DNA from: Nanobdellati archaeon
Lineage (GTDB): Archaea > EX4484-52 > GLR71
Assembly (NCBI GenBank): GCA_019429005.1
Contig: JAHYJR010000001.1
Span: 131,232-195,231, forward strand
DNA: 64,000 nucleotides
Reading direction: 5' to 3'
A program made the translations under genes and the position numbers. The notes under the pieces are model-generated. The model searched no databases. It saw only the letters and a program-made list of their open reading frames with translations, and had not been told where the DNA came from. Of the stretch, positions 46,073-54,320 are shown one piece after another; position 1 is the stretch's first letter; every line of letters begins with the position of its first letter.

Positions 46073-46135
46073 TCTGTATTTATCACTAAGATAATTTAAT
46101 TATGTGTCTGAAAAACGTATAGTATATTACATTTT

Positions 46136-46279
46136 AAGACTTATAGTACCTTTTTGTTTAATTAAACCATAATTATAAACAACAACAAGACCTTATGTAG
46201 TATACTATATAACAAACACCATAAACTTAGGTATTATATTACATAACTTTACAAACAAAAACAAATTAAGCCTTATAGA
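46136..46279 (+). repeat. Three AAG(a)CTTAT-like direct repeats upstream of polB
   Basis: In the 276-bp gap before the DNA polymerase gene the motif AAGACTTAT/AAGACCTTAT/AAGCCTTAT occurs at about 46136, 46187 and 46268, with a TAGTATACTA palindrome near 46198-46207. They could be protein-binding sites controlling polB, or chance in AT-rich sequence. No gene or RNA is seen in the gap. Confidence 0.3.
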
Positions 46280-46348
46280 ATGATATTTAGTTAACTTAAA
46301 AAATAACTAATTCCAATCTTTTTAATTCTCTACATACAAATTAATACT

Positions 46349-48793
46349 ATGCATATAGATTTTTTCCTGACAGATGCAGATTATATCGTAATAGATAATA
46401 AACCAGTTATACGGCTGTTTGGAAAAACCGAAAAAGGTGAATCTGTTATTGTTAAGGATGATTTATTTAAACCCTATTTGTATGTGATACCAATAATTAG
46501 CGTAAAAGAAGCAAAAAAAACTATAAGCGACCTTGAATTATTTGATAAGAATAACGTACAAGTCATTATTGATTCTATTGAAATCGTGAAAAAAGAGGTT
46601 GACGGAAAAAGTCAAGAGATTTTAAAAATATTCACACAAACTCCAAATGACATTCAAAGACTTAAGGACATTATAAAAGGTCTTGATTTTATAACGTCAA
46701 TACGTGAGTTTGATATAGCGTTTCATAAACAGTATCTTTTTGATAACGGTTTTTCACCCATGACGTGGTTTTCAGTTGATGGTCATATTTTAGGAGAAGA
46801 TTCTTATGCAGATTTTGTGGTTATTGCATCTAATATAAAACCTAAAATATCAAAATCAATTCCAAAATTAAAGATTATGGCATTTGACATCGAGACAATG
46901 CAAACTAAAGAGGATATAAAAGAAATCCTTATGCTTTCTGTCGCAACAAATACAGGTCTTAAGAAAGTATTTTCTCACGGAAAATCAACTTTTGAACATT
47001 CAGAACCTGTAAAAGATGAAAAAGCGATTATAGAACGTTTCAAAGAATGTATAATTACAGAAAAACCCGATTTCATTGTAGGCTATAATAGCGATTCTTT
47101 TGATTTCACAATAATAAAAGAACGTGCTGACAAATACAGAATAAGATTAGATATTGGTATGGCTGGCCAACTTTTAACCATCCAGAAACGTGGCATGACA
47201 TCCGCCGCCATAACAAAAGGTTTTGTGCATATTGACTTGTATCAGTTTGTATTTAGGATAATGCGAACAACATTAAAATCCGAGACCTTAACTCTTGATA
47301 ATGTCGCATCAGAACTAATTGGAGAAAAAAAGCTTGATGTTGATTTTGACAAGATGTATGATGACTGGAAAAATAAGAGAGATATGAAAGATTCTGCAAG
47401 ATATAATCTTCATGACTCTGTTATAACTTTAAAGCTTGCAGAAAAGATATTAACAAACATTTCAGCATTGTCAAAGCTTACTGGTCTTGTACCCTTTGAT
47501 TCTTCAAGGTCTACATATGGTCAATTTGTAGAATCTTTTGCGATGAAAAAGGCAGCACAACTTGACGTTGTTATACCTAACAGACCTCTTTCAGACGAAA
47601 TTTCAAATAGGATGGAACAAGCACCAATCGAAGGTGCCTTTGTCGCAACACCTAGGGCCGGTCTTCACAAAAACATTGCAGTCTTTGATTTCCGGTCACT
47701 ATATCCTTCAATCATCGTATCACATAACATAGATCCCTTCACATTCAATTGTTCATGTTGCAAAGGCAACCCTAAAAACAAAGTCCATGGTTTCTCATAT
47801 AGTTTTTGCACAAAAAAGCATGGTTTTGTACCAACTATTGTTGAAGAACTTGTTATGGGGCGATACGATATTAAAAAACGTATGAAATCTCTTGATATCC
47901 TATCTGAAGAATATTCACGTCTTGATATGGATCAGTATGCAATGAAAACAGTATCAAATGCATTTTACGGTTATCTTGGTTTTGCTGGATCTCGTTGGTA
48001 CAAGCGCGAATCTGCAGAGTCTGTCACAGCTTTTGGTAGGGATTATATACATAAAACTATAGCTATAGCCGAAAATTTAGGTTTTGATGTTTTATATGGT
48101 GATACAGATTCCTTATTTTTGAGGACTGATAAAAATATTGATGACATTTTAAACACCTTTTTACGTGATGTAAATAAAATTCTTCCGGGCATAATGGAAC
48201 TTGAGTATGAAGGTCATTTTAAGTCAGGTCTTTTTGTGTCTAAAAAGACAGGTACTGGCGGCGCAAAAAAGAAATATGCTCTTTTAGATGATAAGGGAAA
48301 TATGAAGATACGCGGTTTTGAGAAAGTTCGGCGCGACTGGTCACATCTTGCAAGAAATACGCAAGAGGTTGTTCTTCAGCTGGTATTATCTGATAAAAAG
48401 GATGAGGCTGTATCTCTTGTAAAAAAGACAATATTAAATTTAAAGGGTGGCAAAGTTGATTTAGAATCTCTTATTATTTTCAATCAACTTACACGTGCAA
48501 TTGAGAAATATACTCAAAAAGGACCTCATGTATCTGCAGCAATCCGTGCACGTGTCGCCGGAATTGATATTGTACCGGGTATGGTTATTCCATATATTAT
48601 CACAAAAGGTTCGGGGTCTATAAGTTCAAGAGCTGTATATGCACCTTTCGCGAAAAATTATGATCCCGATTATTACATAAATAAACAGATTATGCCTACA
48701 ACACTTAGAATCCTTGAAGCTGTTGGTGTTTCAGAAGATGAGCTTTTAGGTAAATCAAAGCAGAGCGGACTTTTTTCTTTTTCAAAAAAATAA
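46349..48793 (+). CDS. polB: Family B DNA polymerase
   Basis: An 814-residue replicative-type polymerase. The N-terminal domain is followed by the 3'-5' exonuclease: M-A-F-D-I-E-T (D180, E182), G-Y-N-S-D-S-F-D (Exo II) and Y-N-L-H-D-S (Exo III). The polymerase domain has motif A D-F-R-S-L-Y-P-S-I (D447), motif B K-T-V-S-N-A-F-Y-G-Y, and motif C Y-G-D-T-D-S (D585, D587), then the conserved K-K-K-Y-A-L-L-D and R-G-x-E-x-V-R-R-D-W segments. All catalytic residues are kept and no intein is present. No PCNA-binding box is obvious except Q-S-G-L-F-S-F at the C-terminus, which fits Q-x-x-L-x-x-F (a PIP box). No Shine-Dalgarno is seen; likely leaderless. Confidence 0.95.
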   Translation: MHIDFFLTDADYIVIDNKPVIRLFGKTEKGESVIVKDDLFKPYLYVIPIISVKEAKKTISDLELFDKNNVQVIIDSIEIVKKEVDGKSQEILKIFTQTPNDIQRLKDIIKGLDFITSIREFDIAFHKQYLFDNGFSPMTWFSVDGHILGEDSYADFVVIASNIKPKISKSIPKLKIMAFDIETMQTKEDIKEILMLSVATNTGLKKVFSHGKSTFEHSEPVKDEKAIIERFKECIITEKPDFIVGYNSDSFDFTIIKERADKYRIRLDIGMAGQLLTIQKRGMTSAAITKGFVHIDLYQFVFRIMRTTLKSETLTLDNVASELIGEKKLDVDFDKMYDDWKNKRDMKDSARYNLHDSVITLKLAEKILTNISALSKLTGLVPFDSSRSTYGQFVESFAMKKAAQLDVVIPNRPLSDEISNRMEQAPIEGAFVATPRAGLHKNIAVFDFRSLYPSIIVSHNIDPFTFNCSCCKGNPKNKVHGFSYSFCTKKHGFVPTIVEELVMGRYDIKKRMKSLDILSEEYSRLDMDQYAMKTVSNAFYGYLGFAGSRWYKRESAESVTAFGRDYIHKTIAIAENLGFDVLYGDTDSLFLRTDKNIDDILNTFLRDVNKILPGIMELEYEGHFKSGLFVSKKTGTGGAKKKYALLDDKGNMKIRGFEKVRRDWSHLARNTQEVVLQLVLSDKKDEAVSLVKKTILNLKGGKVDLESLIIFNQLTRAIEKYTQKGPHVSAAIRARVAGIDIVPGMVIPYIITKGSGSISSRAVYAPFAKNYDPDYYINKQIMPTTLRILEAVGVSEDELLGKSKQSGLFSFSKK

Positions 48794-48803
48794 TATATTA
48801 TAT

Positions 48804-48971
48804 TTACCTTTTCCCTGCCACAATTTTTGATATTGTCGCAAATGGAACAACATCAACACCAGGTATACTGCTTTCAACAACACCAATTATTGAAAGCCAT
48901 TTATTTCCCGTATAATAATATATTATTGCACCTTCGACAATTGCAACAGCAGGTATACCTATTAACATCAT
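48804..48971 (-). CDS. Small membrane ORF, unknown (possible N-terminal extension broken by TGA)
   Basis: A 55-codon frame on the minus strand starts M-M-L-I-G-I-P-A-V-A-I-V-E-G and ends T-I-S-K-I-V-A-G-K-R, with one or two hydrophobic segments. Upstream the frame stays open for 15 codons (L-P-I-L-I-Y-L-I-D-A) to a TGA at 49017; four codons beyond that lies an ATG at 49031, next to a TTTAAATA box. Either translation begins downstream, or the TGA is a mutation in an originally 75-residue protein. It runs convergent to polB, tail to tail, and divergent from the winged-helix gene at 49082. I do not recognise a family. Confidence 0.5.
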   Translation of the reverse strand: MMLIGIPAVAIVEGAIIYYYTGNKWLSIIGVVESSIPGVDVVPFATISKIVAGKR

Positions 48972-49081
48972 TTCTTCAAAAGGCGAAGCATCAATTAAGT
49001 AAATTAAGATTGGTAATCAGTAGCTCAACATAAATTATATTTAAATCTGCTTGATTATATATCTTATTGGTGTAATTTCAA

Positions 49082-49381
49082 ATGTCTGAAAAAGAAATAT
49101 CTGAAAAAAAAAAGACAGTCTCAAGCAAAGAATTTAAAAATCTATTAATTGTGTTTAATGTTTTGAAACAACATCCTGGAGGCTTGTGGATTCGTGAGAT
49201 CTCAAGACGTGGCAAACTCCATATGGAAGTTGTACGTCGAATAATCGCAAAGCATGCAACTCTGTTTGAAAATTATGCAGACTTTACAGGGTATAATATA
49301 AACTTGAAAATATTCAAATTACGAAATCCTAATATGACACATACTGCAATTGAGAATTACCTCAAGCTTAAAGCCCAATAA
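49082..49381 (+). CDS. Small winged-helix-like DNA-binding protein
   Basis: A 99-residue basic protein. Residues 18-60 (F-K-N-L-L-I-V-F-N-V-L then L-W-I-R-E-I-S-R-R-G-K-L-H-M-E-V-V-R-R-I-I) look like a helix-turn-helix / winged helix with a recognition helix rich in Arg, followed by a short C-terminal region ending K-L-K-A-Q. It is probably an archaeal transcription regulator or chromatin-type protein. A GGTG ribosome-binding site lies nine bases before the ATG. Its stop (TAA at 49379-49381) directly abuts the convergent secreted-protein gene that ends at 49382. Confidence 0.6.
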   Translation: MSEKEISEKKKTVSSKEFKNLLIVFNVLKQHPGGLWIREISRRGKLHMEVVRRIIAKHATLFENYADFTGYNINLKIFKLRNPNMTHTAIENYLKLKAQ

Positions 49382-51082
49382 TCATCTTATCCAAGACATT
49401 ATTTTTGTAAATAGACTTCTCTTGTTTTGTATATTTTGTGCGTTAATGTTTCCCGTAATAAGATTTTCTGTAATCAAATCCGTTTTAACGCTTTTTTCTT
49501 TCTCATATTTACAACTACTATAGATCTCATCAGAATACGCAATTAATATATTAGTGCCATATACAGTTTTCCAAGTTATTGTGTTATTTTTTTTAGATTT
49601 GATTATAATTTTTTTTTCATCAATCTCATTGTCTTGTATCAGTATTATACTTACATTTTTGTCATTAATATCTGAATTATACATTTTTAACATAATTTCG
49701 TCATCATCAAAAGAACAATTAATTATGATGTTTTGTGGTGTCGTATCATAAATCACAGTTATTTCTTTTTCAATGACATCCAATAGTGCACCATCCGAAT
49801 AAATCTTGATTTTTAGTTTCGCATCTGTCAAGTTTTCTGTAATCTTATTCCATAATGATATCGGTTGCGTTTCATTTGCCTCAAGTTTAAAATCAATAAC
49901 ATTTCCGGTCCAAGTTTTTGTCCAGATATTATCACCAAATCCAAGACTTTTCAGTGTGCCATCATAATAGGCATAAGAATATACAGAATAATTTGAAGTG
50001 CTATCACCTTGATTTGTGATTTTAAGTACGATCTCAAACGGTTTATTAACATACAAAATATTATCCAATTTAGAAATATCAAATGTTTTAGGTTCTATCA
50101 TCTCTTGGGTGCAGTTTTTTTCTAAATATACAGTTTTACTTGGATATCTGATATATATTGTATTTTTCTTGCATATTTCAGACATTTTGTCAGTATGTTT
50201 GACAAATATTGTATCTTTAAACATGACATCTGTATATGCAAATGTCTCATTTTCTTTGTTACATAATCTGACCGTCAGATGATATGTACCGTCAGTATAT
50301 TGTTTTTTGCAGTCGTCTTTCAGGATCAGTGGGATAAATAATCGTGTATCAGTCGCATTTAACATTTCAATTGCAGTATCGGTGTCACAATATTTTTGGT
50401 ATAATGTAGTCTCATCAAGGTCCCTACTGATTTTTTTTGGACCCGATATATAACCAATAATCCGTAAATCTAGGCCTTTATATTGACCTACAAAAACATC
50501 TGTATCAATAAGTATTGTTTCGCCAAAATATGCTTCTTTATTGAATTTGGCGAATATGCTTGCATCTTTTCCACCCAAATCTTCTTCAATTATAGTTTCA
50601 TTATCCTCTGTTATATTTTCAGTTATGTCATCTGCCACATTTTCAACATCTTGCTCATATATGTTGAACAGTGCATACGCTGTTGTATATGATTCGTTAT
50701 AATAGAACTTTGCATATGCCTTATACTCACCTGCTGTAATGTTCATTGTTTCAAATTGTGCGGTTATAATTTTTACAGTTCCGTTTTCAACAACAACACC
50801 AATAATATCAACAATAAGCCAATCTTTGGGATATTCAAACAGAGTACCAATCTTTTTTCCAATTTTCATGGTCAGATTACCTGCTGCGAAATAATCATTG
50901 TCATTACTTATCAGAATGTTGATGTCTTGTAATGTACCGATTGTTATATTTGAATTTGGTATATTGATGTTGAGTTCTGGTTTTATGTCCCAGAAGAAGG
51001 TTTGGTTTATGGCATATGCAGGTGTGAGCGAAATTGAAAAGAAAAAGGGTATTAGAATGCATAATATTATCTTTTGCGTCAT
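49382..51082 (-). CDS. Secreted cell-surface protein, unknown
   Basis: A 566-residue protein with an N-terminal signal peptide (residues 1-24, K-I-I-L-C-I-L-I-P-F-F-F-S-I-S-L, cleavage probably after A-Y-A). The rest is extracellular: several beta-rich segments like CARDB/Ig-type archaeal surface repeats (for example V-N-K-P-F-E-I-V-L-K-I-T-N-Q-G), scattered paired cysteines and many N-x-S/T sequons. There is no obvious C-terminal membrane helix or PGF-CTERM; the end is basic (R-S-L-F-T-K-I-M-S-W-I-R). Its ribosome-binding site AGGGGTGA is part of a long-range hairpin (see 51091-51153). Function unknown; possible S-layer-associated or substrate-binding protein. Confidence 0.65.
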   Translation of the reverse strand: MTQKIILCILIPFFFSISLTPAYAINQTFFWDIKPELNINIPNSNITIGTLQDINILISNDNDYFAAGNLTMKIGKKIGTLFEYPKDWLIVDIIGVVVENGTVKIITAQFETMNITAGEYKAYAKFYYNESYTTAYALFNIYEQDVENVADDITENITEDNETIIEEDLGGKDASIFAKFNKEAYFGETILIDTDVFVGQYKGLDLRIIGYISGPKKISRDLDETTLYQKYCDTDTAIEMLNATDTRLFIPLILKDDCKKQYTDGTYHLTVRLCNKENETFAYTDVMFKDTIFVKHTDKMSEICKKNTIYIRYPSKTVYLEKNCTQEMIEPKTFDISKLDNILYVNKPFEIVLKITNQGDSTSNYSVYSYAYYDGTLKSLGFGDNIWTKTWTGNVIDFKLEANETQPISLWNKITENLTDAKLKIKIYSDGALLDVIEKEITVIYDTTPQNIIINCSFDDDEIMLKMYNSDINDKNVSIILIQDNEIDEKKIIIKSKKNNTITWKTVYGTNILIAYSDEIYSSCKYEKEKSVKTDLITENLITGNINAQNIQNKRSLFTKIMSWIR

Positions 51083-51090
51083 AATCAGTT

Positions 51091-51153
51091 CACCCCTAAA
51101 TTAACCATTGACGACACCAGATATTTCTAGCATCGCAACAACTTTTAGGGGTG
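51091..51153 (-). promoter_or_regulatory. Possible RBS-sequestering hairpin in the leader of the secreted-protein gene
   Basis: Reading the minus strand, CACCCCTAAA (51153-51144) is followed after 43 bases by its perfect complement TTTAGGGGTG (51100-51091), which contains the AGGGGTGA ribosome-binding site of the ATG at 51082. Pairing would hide that site. The first arm also resembles the 3' end of 16S rRNA. It lies between the cyclophilin stop and the next start. Confidence 0.5.
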
Positions 51154-51166
51154 ATGTGTTTAAGAT

Positions 51167-51742
51167 TTACTCGTTTGTTATGGTTACTTTATTCATCTTG
51201 TCTCCAACAACAAGCGATGAAACAACATCCATACCTTCTGTGACTAGACCAAAGACTGCATAATTATCATCTAGGAAATGTGCAGCTTCAAGTGTGAAAT
51301 AGAATTGTGAACTCGCACTGTTTAGATCCTGACTTCTTGCCATACCAAGAGCACCTTTAACATGTCTAAGTTCGGGGTTTATTTCTAACTGTATATTCTC
51401 AGAAGAGCCACCTTGACCATTACCTTTAGGGTCACCGCCTTGAACTACAAAACCTTTTTCAACTCTATGGAATGTAAGTCCATCATAAAATCCGCTTTCT
51501 GCAAGTTTTATGAAATTAGCGGTTGTGATTGGTGCACCGTCTTCGAAAAGTTCGAATTTAATTGTGCCTTTATCTGTTTCTATTACTGCGAATCTATTTG
51601 TTTTTTCAGTATTCATTGTATCACCTAAATCAGAAGTATCAATATCTGATACATCTGTATCTATGTTTCCTGAATCAGTTACACATCCAGATGCAAAAAT
51701 GACAAGAAATATCATAGCTATTGTAAAAATTTTGTTTTTCAT
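51167..51742 (-). CDS. Peptidyl-prolyl cis-trans isomerase (cyclophilin type), lipoprotein
   Basis: A 191-residue exported cyclophilin. Residues 1-20 form a lipoprotein signal with lipobox F-A-S-G-C (lipid-modified Cys20), a Ser/Asp/Thr-rich linker to about residue 48, then a bacterial-type cyclophilin domain: [15 protein letters not shown] (active-site Arg and Gln), G-M-A-R-S-Q-D, S-Q-F-Y-F-T and F-G-L-V-T-E-G-M-D. It would assist folding of surface or secreted proteins outside the membrane. Read on the minus strand it is directly upstream of the secreted-protein gene, so the pair may be chaperone and client, joined by a shared transcript. Confidence 0.88.
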   Translation of the reverse strand: MKNKIFTIAMIFLVIFASGCVTDSGNIDTDVSDIDTSDLGDTMNTEKTNRFAVIETDKGTIKFELFEDGAPITTANFIKLAESGFYDGLTFHRVEKGFVVQGGDPKGNGQGGSSENIQLEINPELRHVKGALGMARSQDLNSASSQFYFTLEAAHFLDDNYAVFGLVTEGMDVVSSLVVGDKMNKVTITNE

Positions 51743-51828
51743 ATTAATTGTTTACGTTATTAAATTTTATATATTTTTGAGACATTTTCTATCAAAAACA
51801 TTTAAATCTATCATAATAATTGTAATCT

Positions 51829-52722
51829 ATGCTTTCAAAAGATATTGAGGATAAATACATTTTAGCTGGAAAGATTGCAGCTTATGCAAGGGATAAAGGC
51901 AAAACCTTAATCGTGCCAGGTGCATTGGCTTTTGATATTGTTGAAGCTGTTGAGGCTATGATTATTGATAAAGGTGGTCTATTTGCCTGTCCGACAACGT
52001 TATCAATTAATAATATTGCTGCACATTATACACCCGAATATGGTGATAAGACAATAATTGGTGAAAATGATGTAGTAAAACTTGATATGGGCGTTCATGT
52101 TGATGGATTCATTGCAGATACAGCAACAACTGTATGTCTAGATAAAGATAAAGAACCTATGAACGAATGCGTTAAAAAAGCACTTGATGAAGCTATAAAA
52201 GCAATAACGCCTGGTGTGAACGTCGGTTACCTTGGTGAAATAATACAATCTGTAATTTTTGATGCGGGTTTCAAACCGGTTTCAAACTTGACAGGTCATG
52301 TTCTTGAACAATATGAATTGCATACCGGAATCGGTGTTCCAAATATAAAAATGAAATCATCAAAAACTCTTGAAGATGGTATGGTTGTAGCTATTGAACC
52401 CTTTGCAACAGATGGATCTGGTTTTGTTAAAGAATCAGGACATGCTCAAATTTTTATGTTTGAGGTTGATAAATCAATACGTCTTGATGCTGCAAGAAAA
52501 ATAATGACGCTCTCAAAAACAAAGTTCAATAAAATGCCTTTTGCATCACGATGGATAAAAGGTGTTAGCCCACAAATGATAAATCTTGCTTTAAAACAAT
52601 TGACAGCAATTAAAGCAATGGCATCATATCCTACACTTCAAGAAGCTAAAGGTGTTACAGTAACACATGCAGAACATACAATTATTGTGAAAGACAAACC
52701 TATTGTTACAACAAAAATATAA
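51829..52722 (+). CDS. map: Methionine aminopeptidase, type II
   Basis: A 297-residue creatinase-fold metalloprotease removing N-terminal methionine. Metal ligands are visible as the Asp of L-D-M-G-V-H-V-D-G-F and the Asp of I-A-D-T-A, His of T-G-H-V-L-E-Q-Y, Glu of A-I-E-P-F-A, and the last Glu of H-A-E-H-T-I; the substrate histidine is in I-A-A-H-Y-T-P. The type II insertion (residues about 190-250, with a winged-helix-like part K-F-N-K-M-P-F-A-S-R-W) is present, as expected for archaea. It is divergent from the cyclophilin gene and is followed by the DUF373 gene after 32 bp. Confidence 0.93.
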   Translation: MLSKDIEDKYILAGKIAAYARDKGKTLIVPGALAFDIVEAVEAMIIDKGGLFACPTTLSINNIAAHYTPEYGDKTIIGENDVVKLDMGVHVDGFIADTATTVCLDKDKEPMNECVKKALDEAIKAITPGVNVGYLGEIIQSVIFDAGFKPVSNLTGHVLEQYELHTGIGVPNIKMKSSKTLEDGMVVAIEPFATDGSGFVKESGHAQIFMFEVDKSIRLDAARKIMTLSKTKFNKMPFASRWIKGVSPQMINLALKQLTAIKAMASYPTLQEAKGVTVTHAEHTIIVKDKPIVTTKI

Positions 52723-52754
52723 TCAAATACTTTATTAAAATTGCTTTCTAAAAT

Positions 52755-53822
52755 ATGTCTATGACAAGAACAGATAATATCCTTGTTCTCTGTGTTGATA
52801 GGGATAATGATATCGGTAATAAGGCAAACATAAAAGGCCCTATAATCGGAAGATCAAAAAATATTGATACAGCTGTAAAGCTTGCTTTAGCAGATCCGTC
52901 AGAATCTGATGTCAATGCCATATTTCATGCAGTAAAATCGTATGATCAACTCAAAAAAGATCTTGGTTCTACCGTTAATGTTGATATTGTAACAGTCACC
53001 GGTGGATATCCTGTTGGTATTATTTCTGATAAAATTATTGAAAAACAGCTTGATGAATTAACAAAAAAAATAAAATATAACAAAGTTGTTTTTGTTTCTG
53101 ATGGTCAGGCTGATGAGCATATAATGCCAATTATTAAACATAAATTAGGCACATTTAATATTTATACAGAACGTGTTATAATAAAACAAAATAGGTATCT
53201 TGAAGGTGCTTATTATATAATTTATGATTTTATTTCAGCCGTTGCATCAAATAAGGATCTTTCAAAGATATTTTTTGGTATACCTGCAATAATGCTTATA
53301 CTTTATGCAATTTTTGGATTTGCAGGTGGCCGTTTAATACTTGGTGTTGTTGGTATTTATTTACTTGTACGAGGTTTCCATCTAGATCCGTATGTTATGG
53401 GATTTATAAGTGAATTTAGTAATTCTGCAAAACTTAGGAAAGCTAGTTTTTTTGTATATATTGCATCAATAACATTTCTTATTATGGGTGTTATAGAAGG
53501 GTATTCATCTTCAAGAGGCATTATTGCAGAAGATATGCTTTTAGCAATTTCACTTTTCTTACACGCCTCAATATTCTTATTATTTTTTAGTGCTATATTA
53601 TTAGGTATTGGTGTCCTTTTACGAGATATTAAAGCTAAGACTAATTATTTAAAATATTTATCTTATTTTGTTTTAATTTTTGCAATAAGTTGGATAATCT
53701 ATGCTTTGACGTCATATGTAATTAATGCGTTCACTGGTATTGGCAATGTACTTTATACACTGCTTATAAGTGGCGGTTTGACTTTTATTGTATTGTCTTT
53801 AGAGCGAACTGAGGAAGATTAA
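52755..53822 (+). CDS. DUF373 family membrane protein
   Basis: A 355-residue archaeal protein. Residues 1-150 are soluble and contain L-C-V-D-R-D-N-D-I-G near residue 11, G-R-S, A-L-A-D-P-S-E-S-D-V-N and V-F-V-S-D-G-Q-A-D-E, the DUF373 signature. From about residue 170 onward there are seven to eight hydrophobic helices. The family is widespread in archaea but has no known function; Asp/Asn-rich motifs hint at metal or nucleotide binding. It is spaced 32 bp from the methionine aminopeptidase gene and 113 bp from eS26, a housekeeping setting. Confidence 0.85.
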   Translation: MSMTRTDNILVLCVDRDNDIGNKANIKGPIIGRSKNIDTAVKLALADPSESDVNAIFHAVKSYDQLKKDLGSTVNVDIVTVTGGYPVGIISDKIIEKQLDELTKKIKYNKVVFVSDGQADEHIMPIIKHKLGTFNIYTERVIIKQNRYLEGAYYIIYDFISAVASNKDLSKIFFGIPAIMLILYAIFGFAGGRLILGVVGIYLLVRGFHLDPYVMGFISEFSNSAKLRKASFFVYIASITFLIMGVIEGYSSSRGIIAEDMLLAISLFLHASIFLLFFSAILLGIGVLLRDIKAKTNYLKYLSYFVLIFAISWIIYALTSYVINAFTGIGNVLYTLLISGGLTFIVLSLERTEED

Positions 53823-53935
53823 TAAAACTTAGATAAAAACAGATAACATAAAACATAACAATTAAAAAACTTTGTACTTAAATATTGTAAATACTTGGTG
53901 ATATTAAATGTGTATAAAATTTAGATGTGATACAA

Positions 53936-54235
53936 ATGCCAGTTAGTAAAGCTCCTTACAAACGTGGTCATAAATCAACAGCTGCTCGTGGTAGTCAGTC
54001 TAGTGTTTCATGTTCTTTTTGTGGAGCTATGACCCCTAGGCATAAATGTATTATTCAGCATAGGGGTTTTAGAATAACAGATCCTGGCCTAAAACGTGAA
54101 TTAGACCTTCAAAGTGTCAGTACTCGTTCAGAAAAGCAATATGCTTGTCCTCGTTGTGCACGAAGTCGTGGTATTGTAGAACATAAAACGGGTCAACAAA
54201 ATGTAAAACGACCTCCAAGAAGGAGCGTTTTTTAA
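53936..54235 (+). CDS. Ribosomal protein eS26
   Basis: A 99-residue very basic protein. The two zinc-binding pairs C-S-F-C-G and C-P-R-C-A, separated by about 44 residues, and the following R-S-R-G-I-V match eS26 (S26e) of the small subunit, located near the mRNA exit. The N-terminal K-R-G-H-K-S and the C-terminal R-P-P-R-R-S are typical. The GTG at 53927 belongs to the GTGAT ribosome-binding site; the ATG at 53936 is the start. An alternative is another zinc-ribbon protein, but length and spacing favour eS26. The gene stands alone, with a 85-bp gap before the pilus ATPase. Confidence 0.75.
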   Translation: MPVSKAPYKRGHKSTAARGSQSSVSCSFCGAMTPRHKCIIQHRGFRITDPGLKRELDLQSVSTRSEKQYACPRCARSRGIVEHKTGQQNVKRPPRRSVF

Positions 54236-54247
54236 GAGTATTTTGTT

Positions 54248-54285
54248 GATATTCTGTGTCTTTTTATAATTTAAAACAGAATATC
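54248..54285. promoter_or_regulatory. Inverted repeat flanking the TATA box of the pilus operon
   Basis: GATATTCTGT (54248-54257) and its perfect complement ACAGAATATC (54276-54285) are 18 bases apart, and the spacer holds a TTTTATAATTTA box placed about 50 bases before the TTG start at 54321. A dimeric regulator bound here would cover the TATA box. The same arms could fold as a hairpin ending eS26 transcription; the downstream sequence is not a clean T run. Confidence 0.5.
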
Positions 54286-54320
54286 ATCTTATATTCTTAT
54301 TTAAATTTTAAGGTGTTTTT

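Noticed and set aside
49017..49019. TGA read as tryptophan or selenocysteine
   Set aside because: TGA ends several intact genes here (for example secF and the reductase), and no SECIS-like element was seen near it.
48827..49033. A 68-codon plus-strand ORF after polB
   Set aside because: It is a low-complexity Gln-rich shadow of the more convincing minus-strand small membrane ORF.
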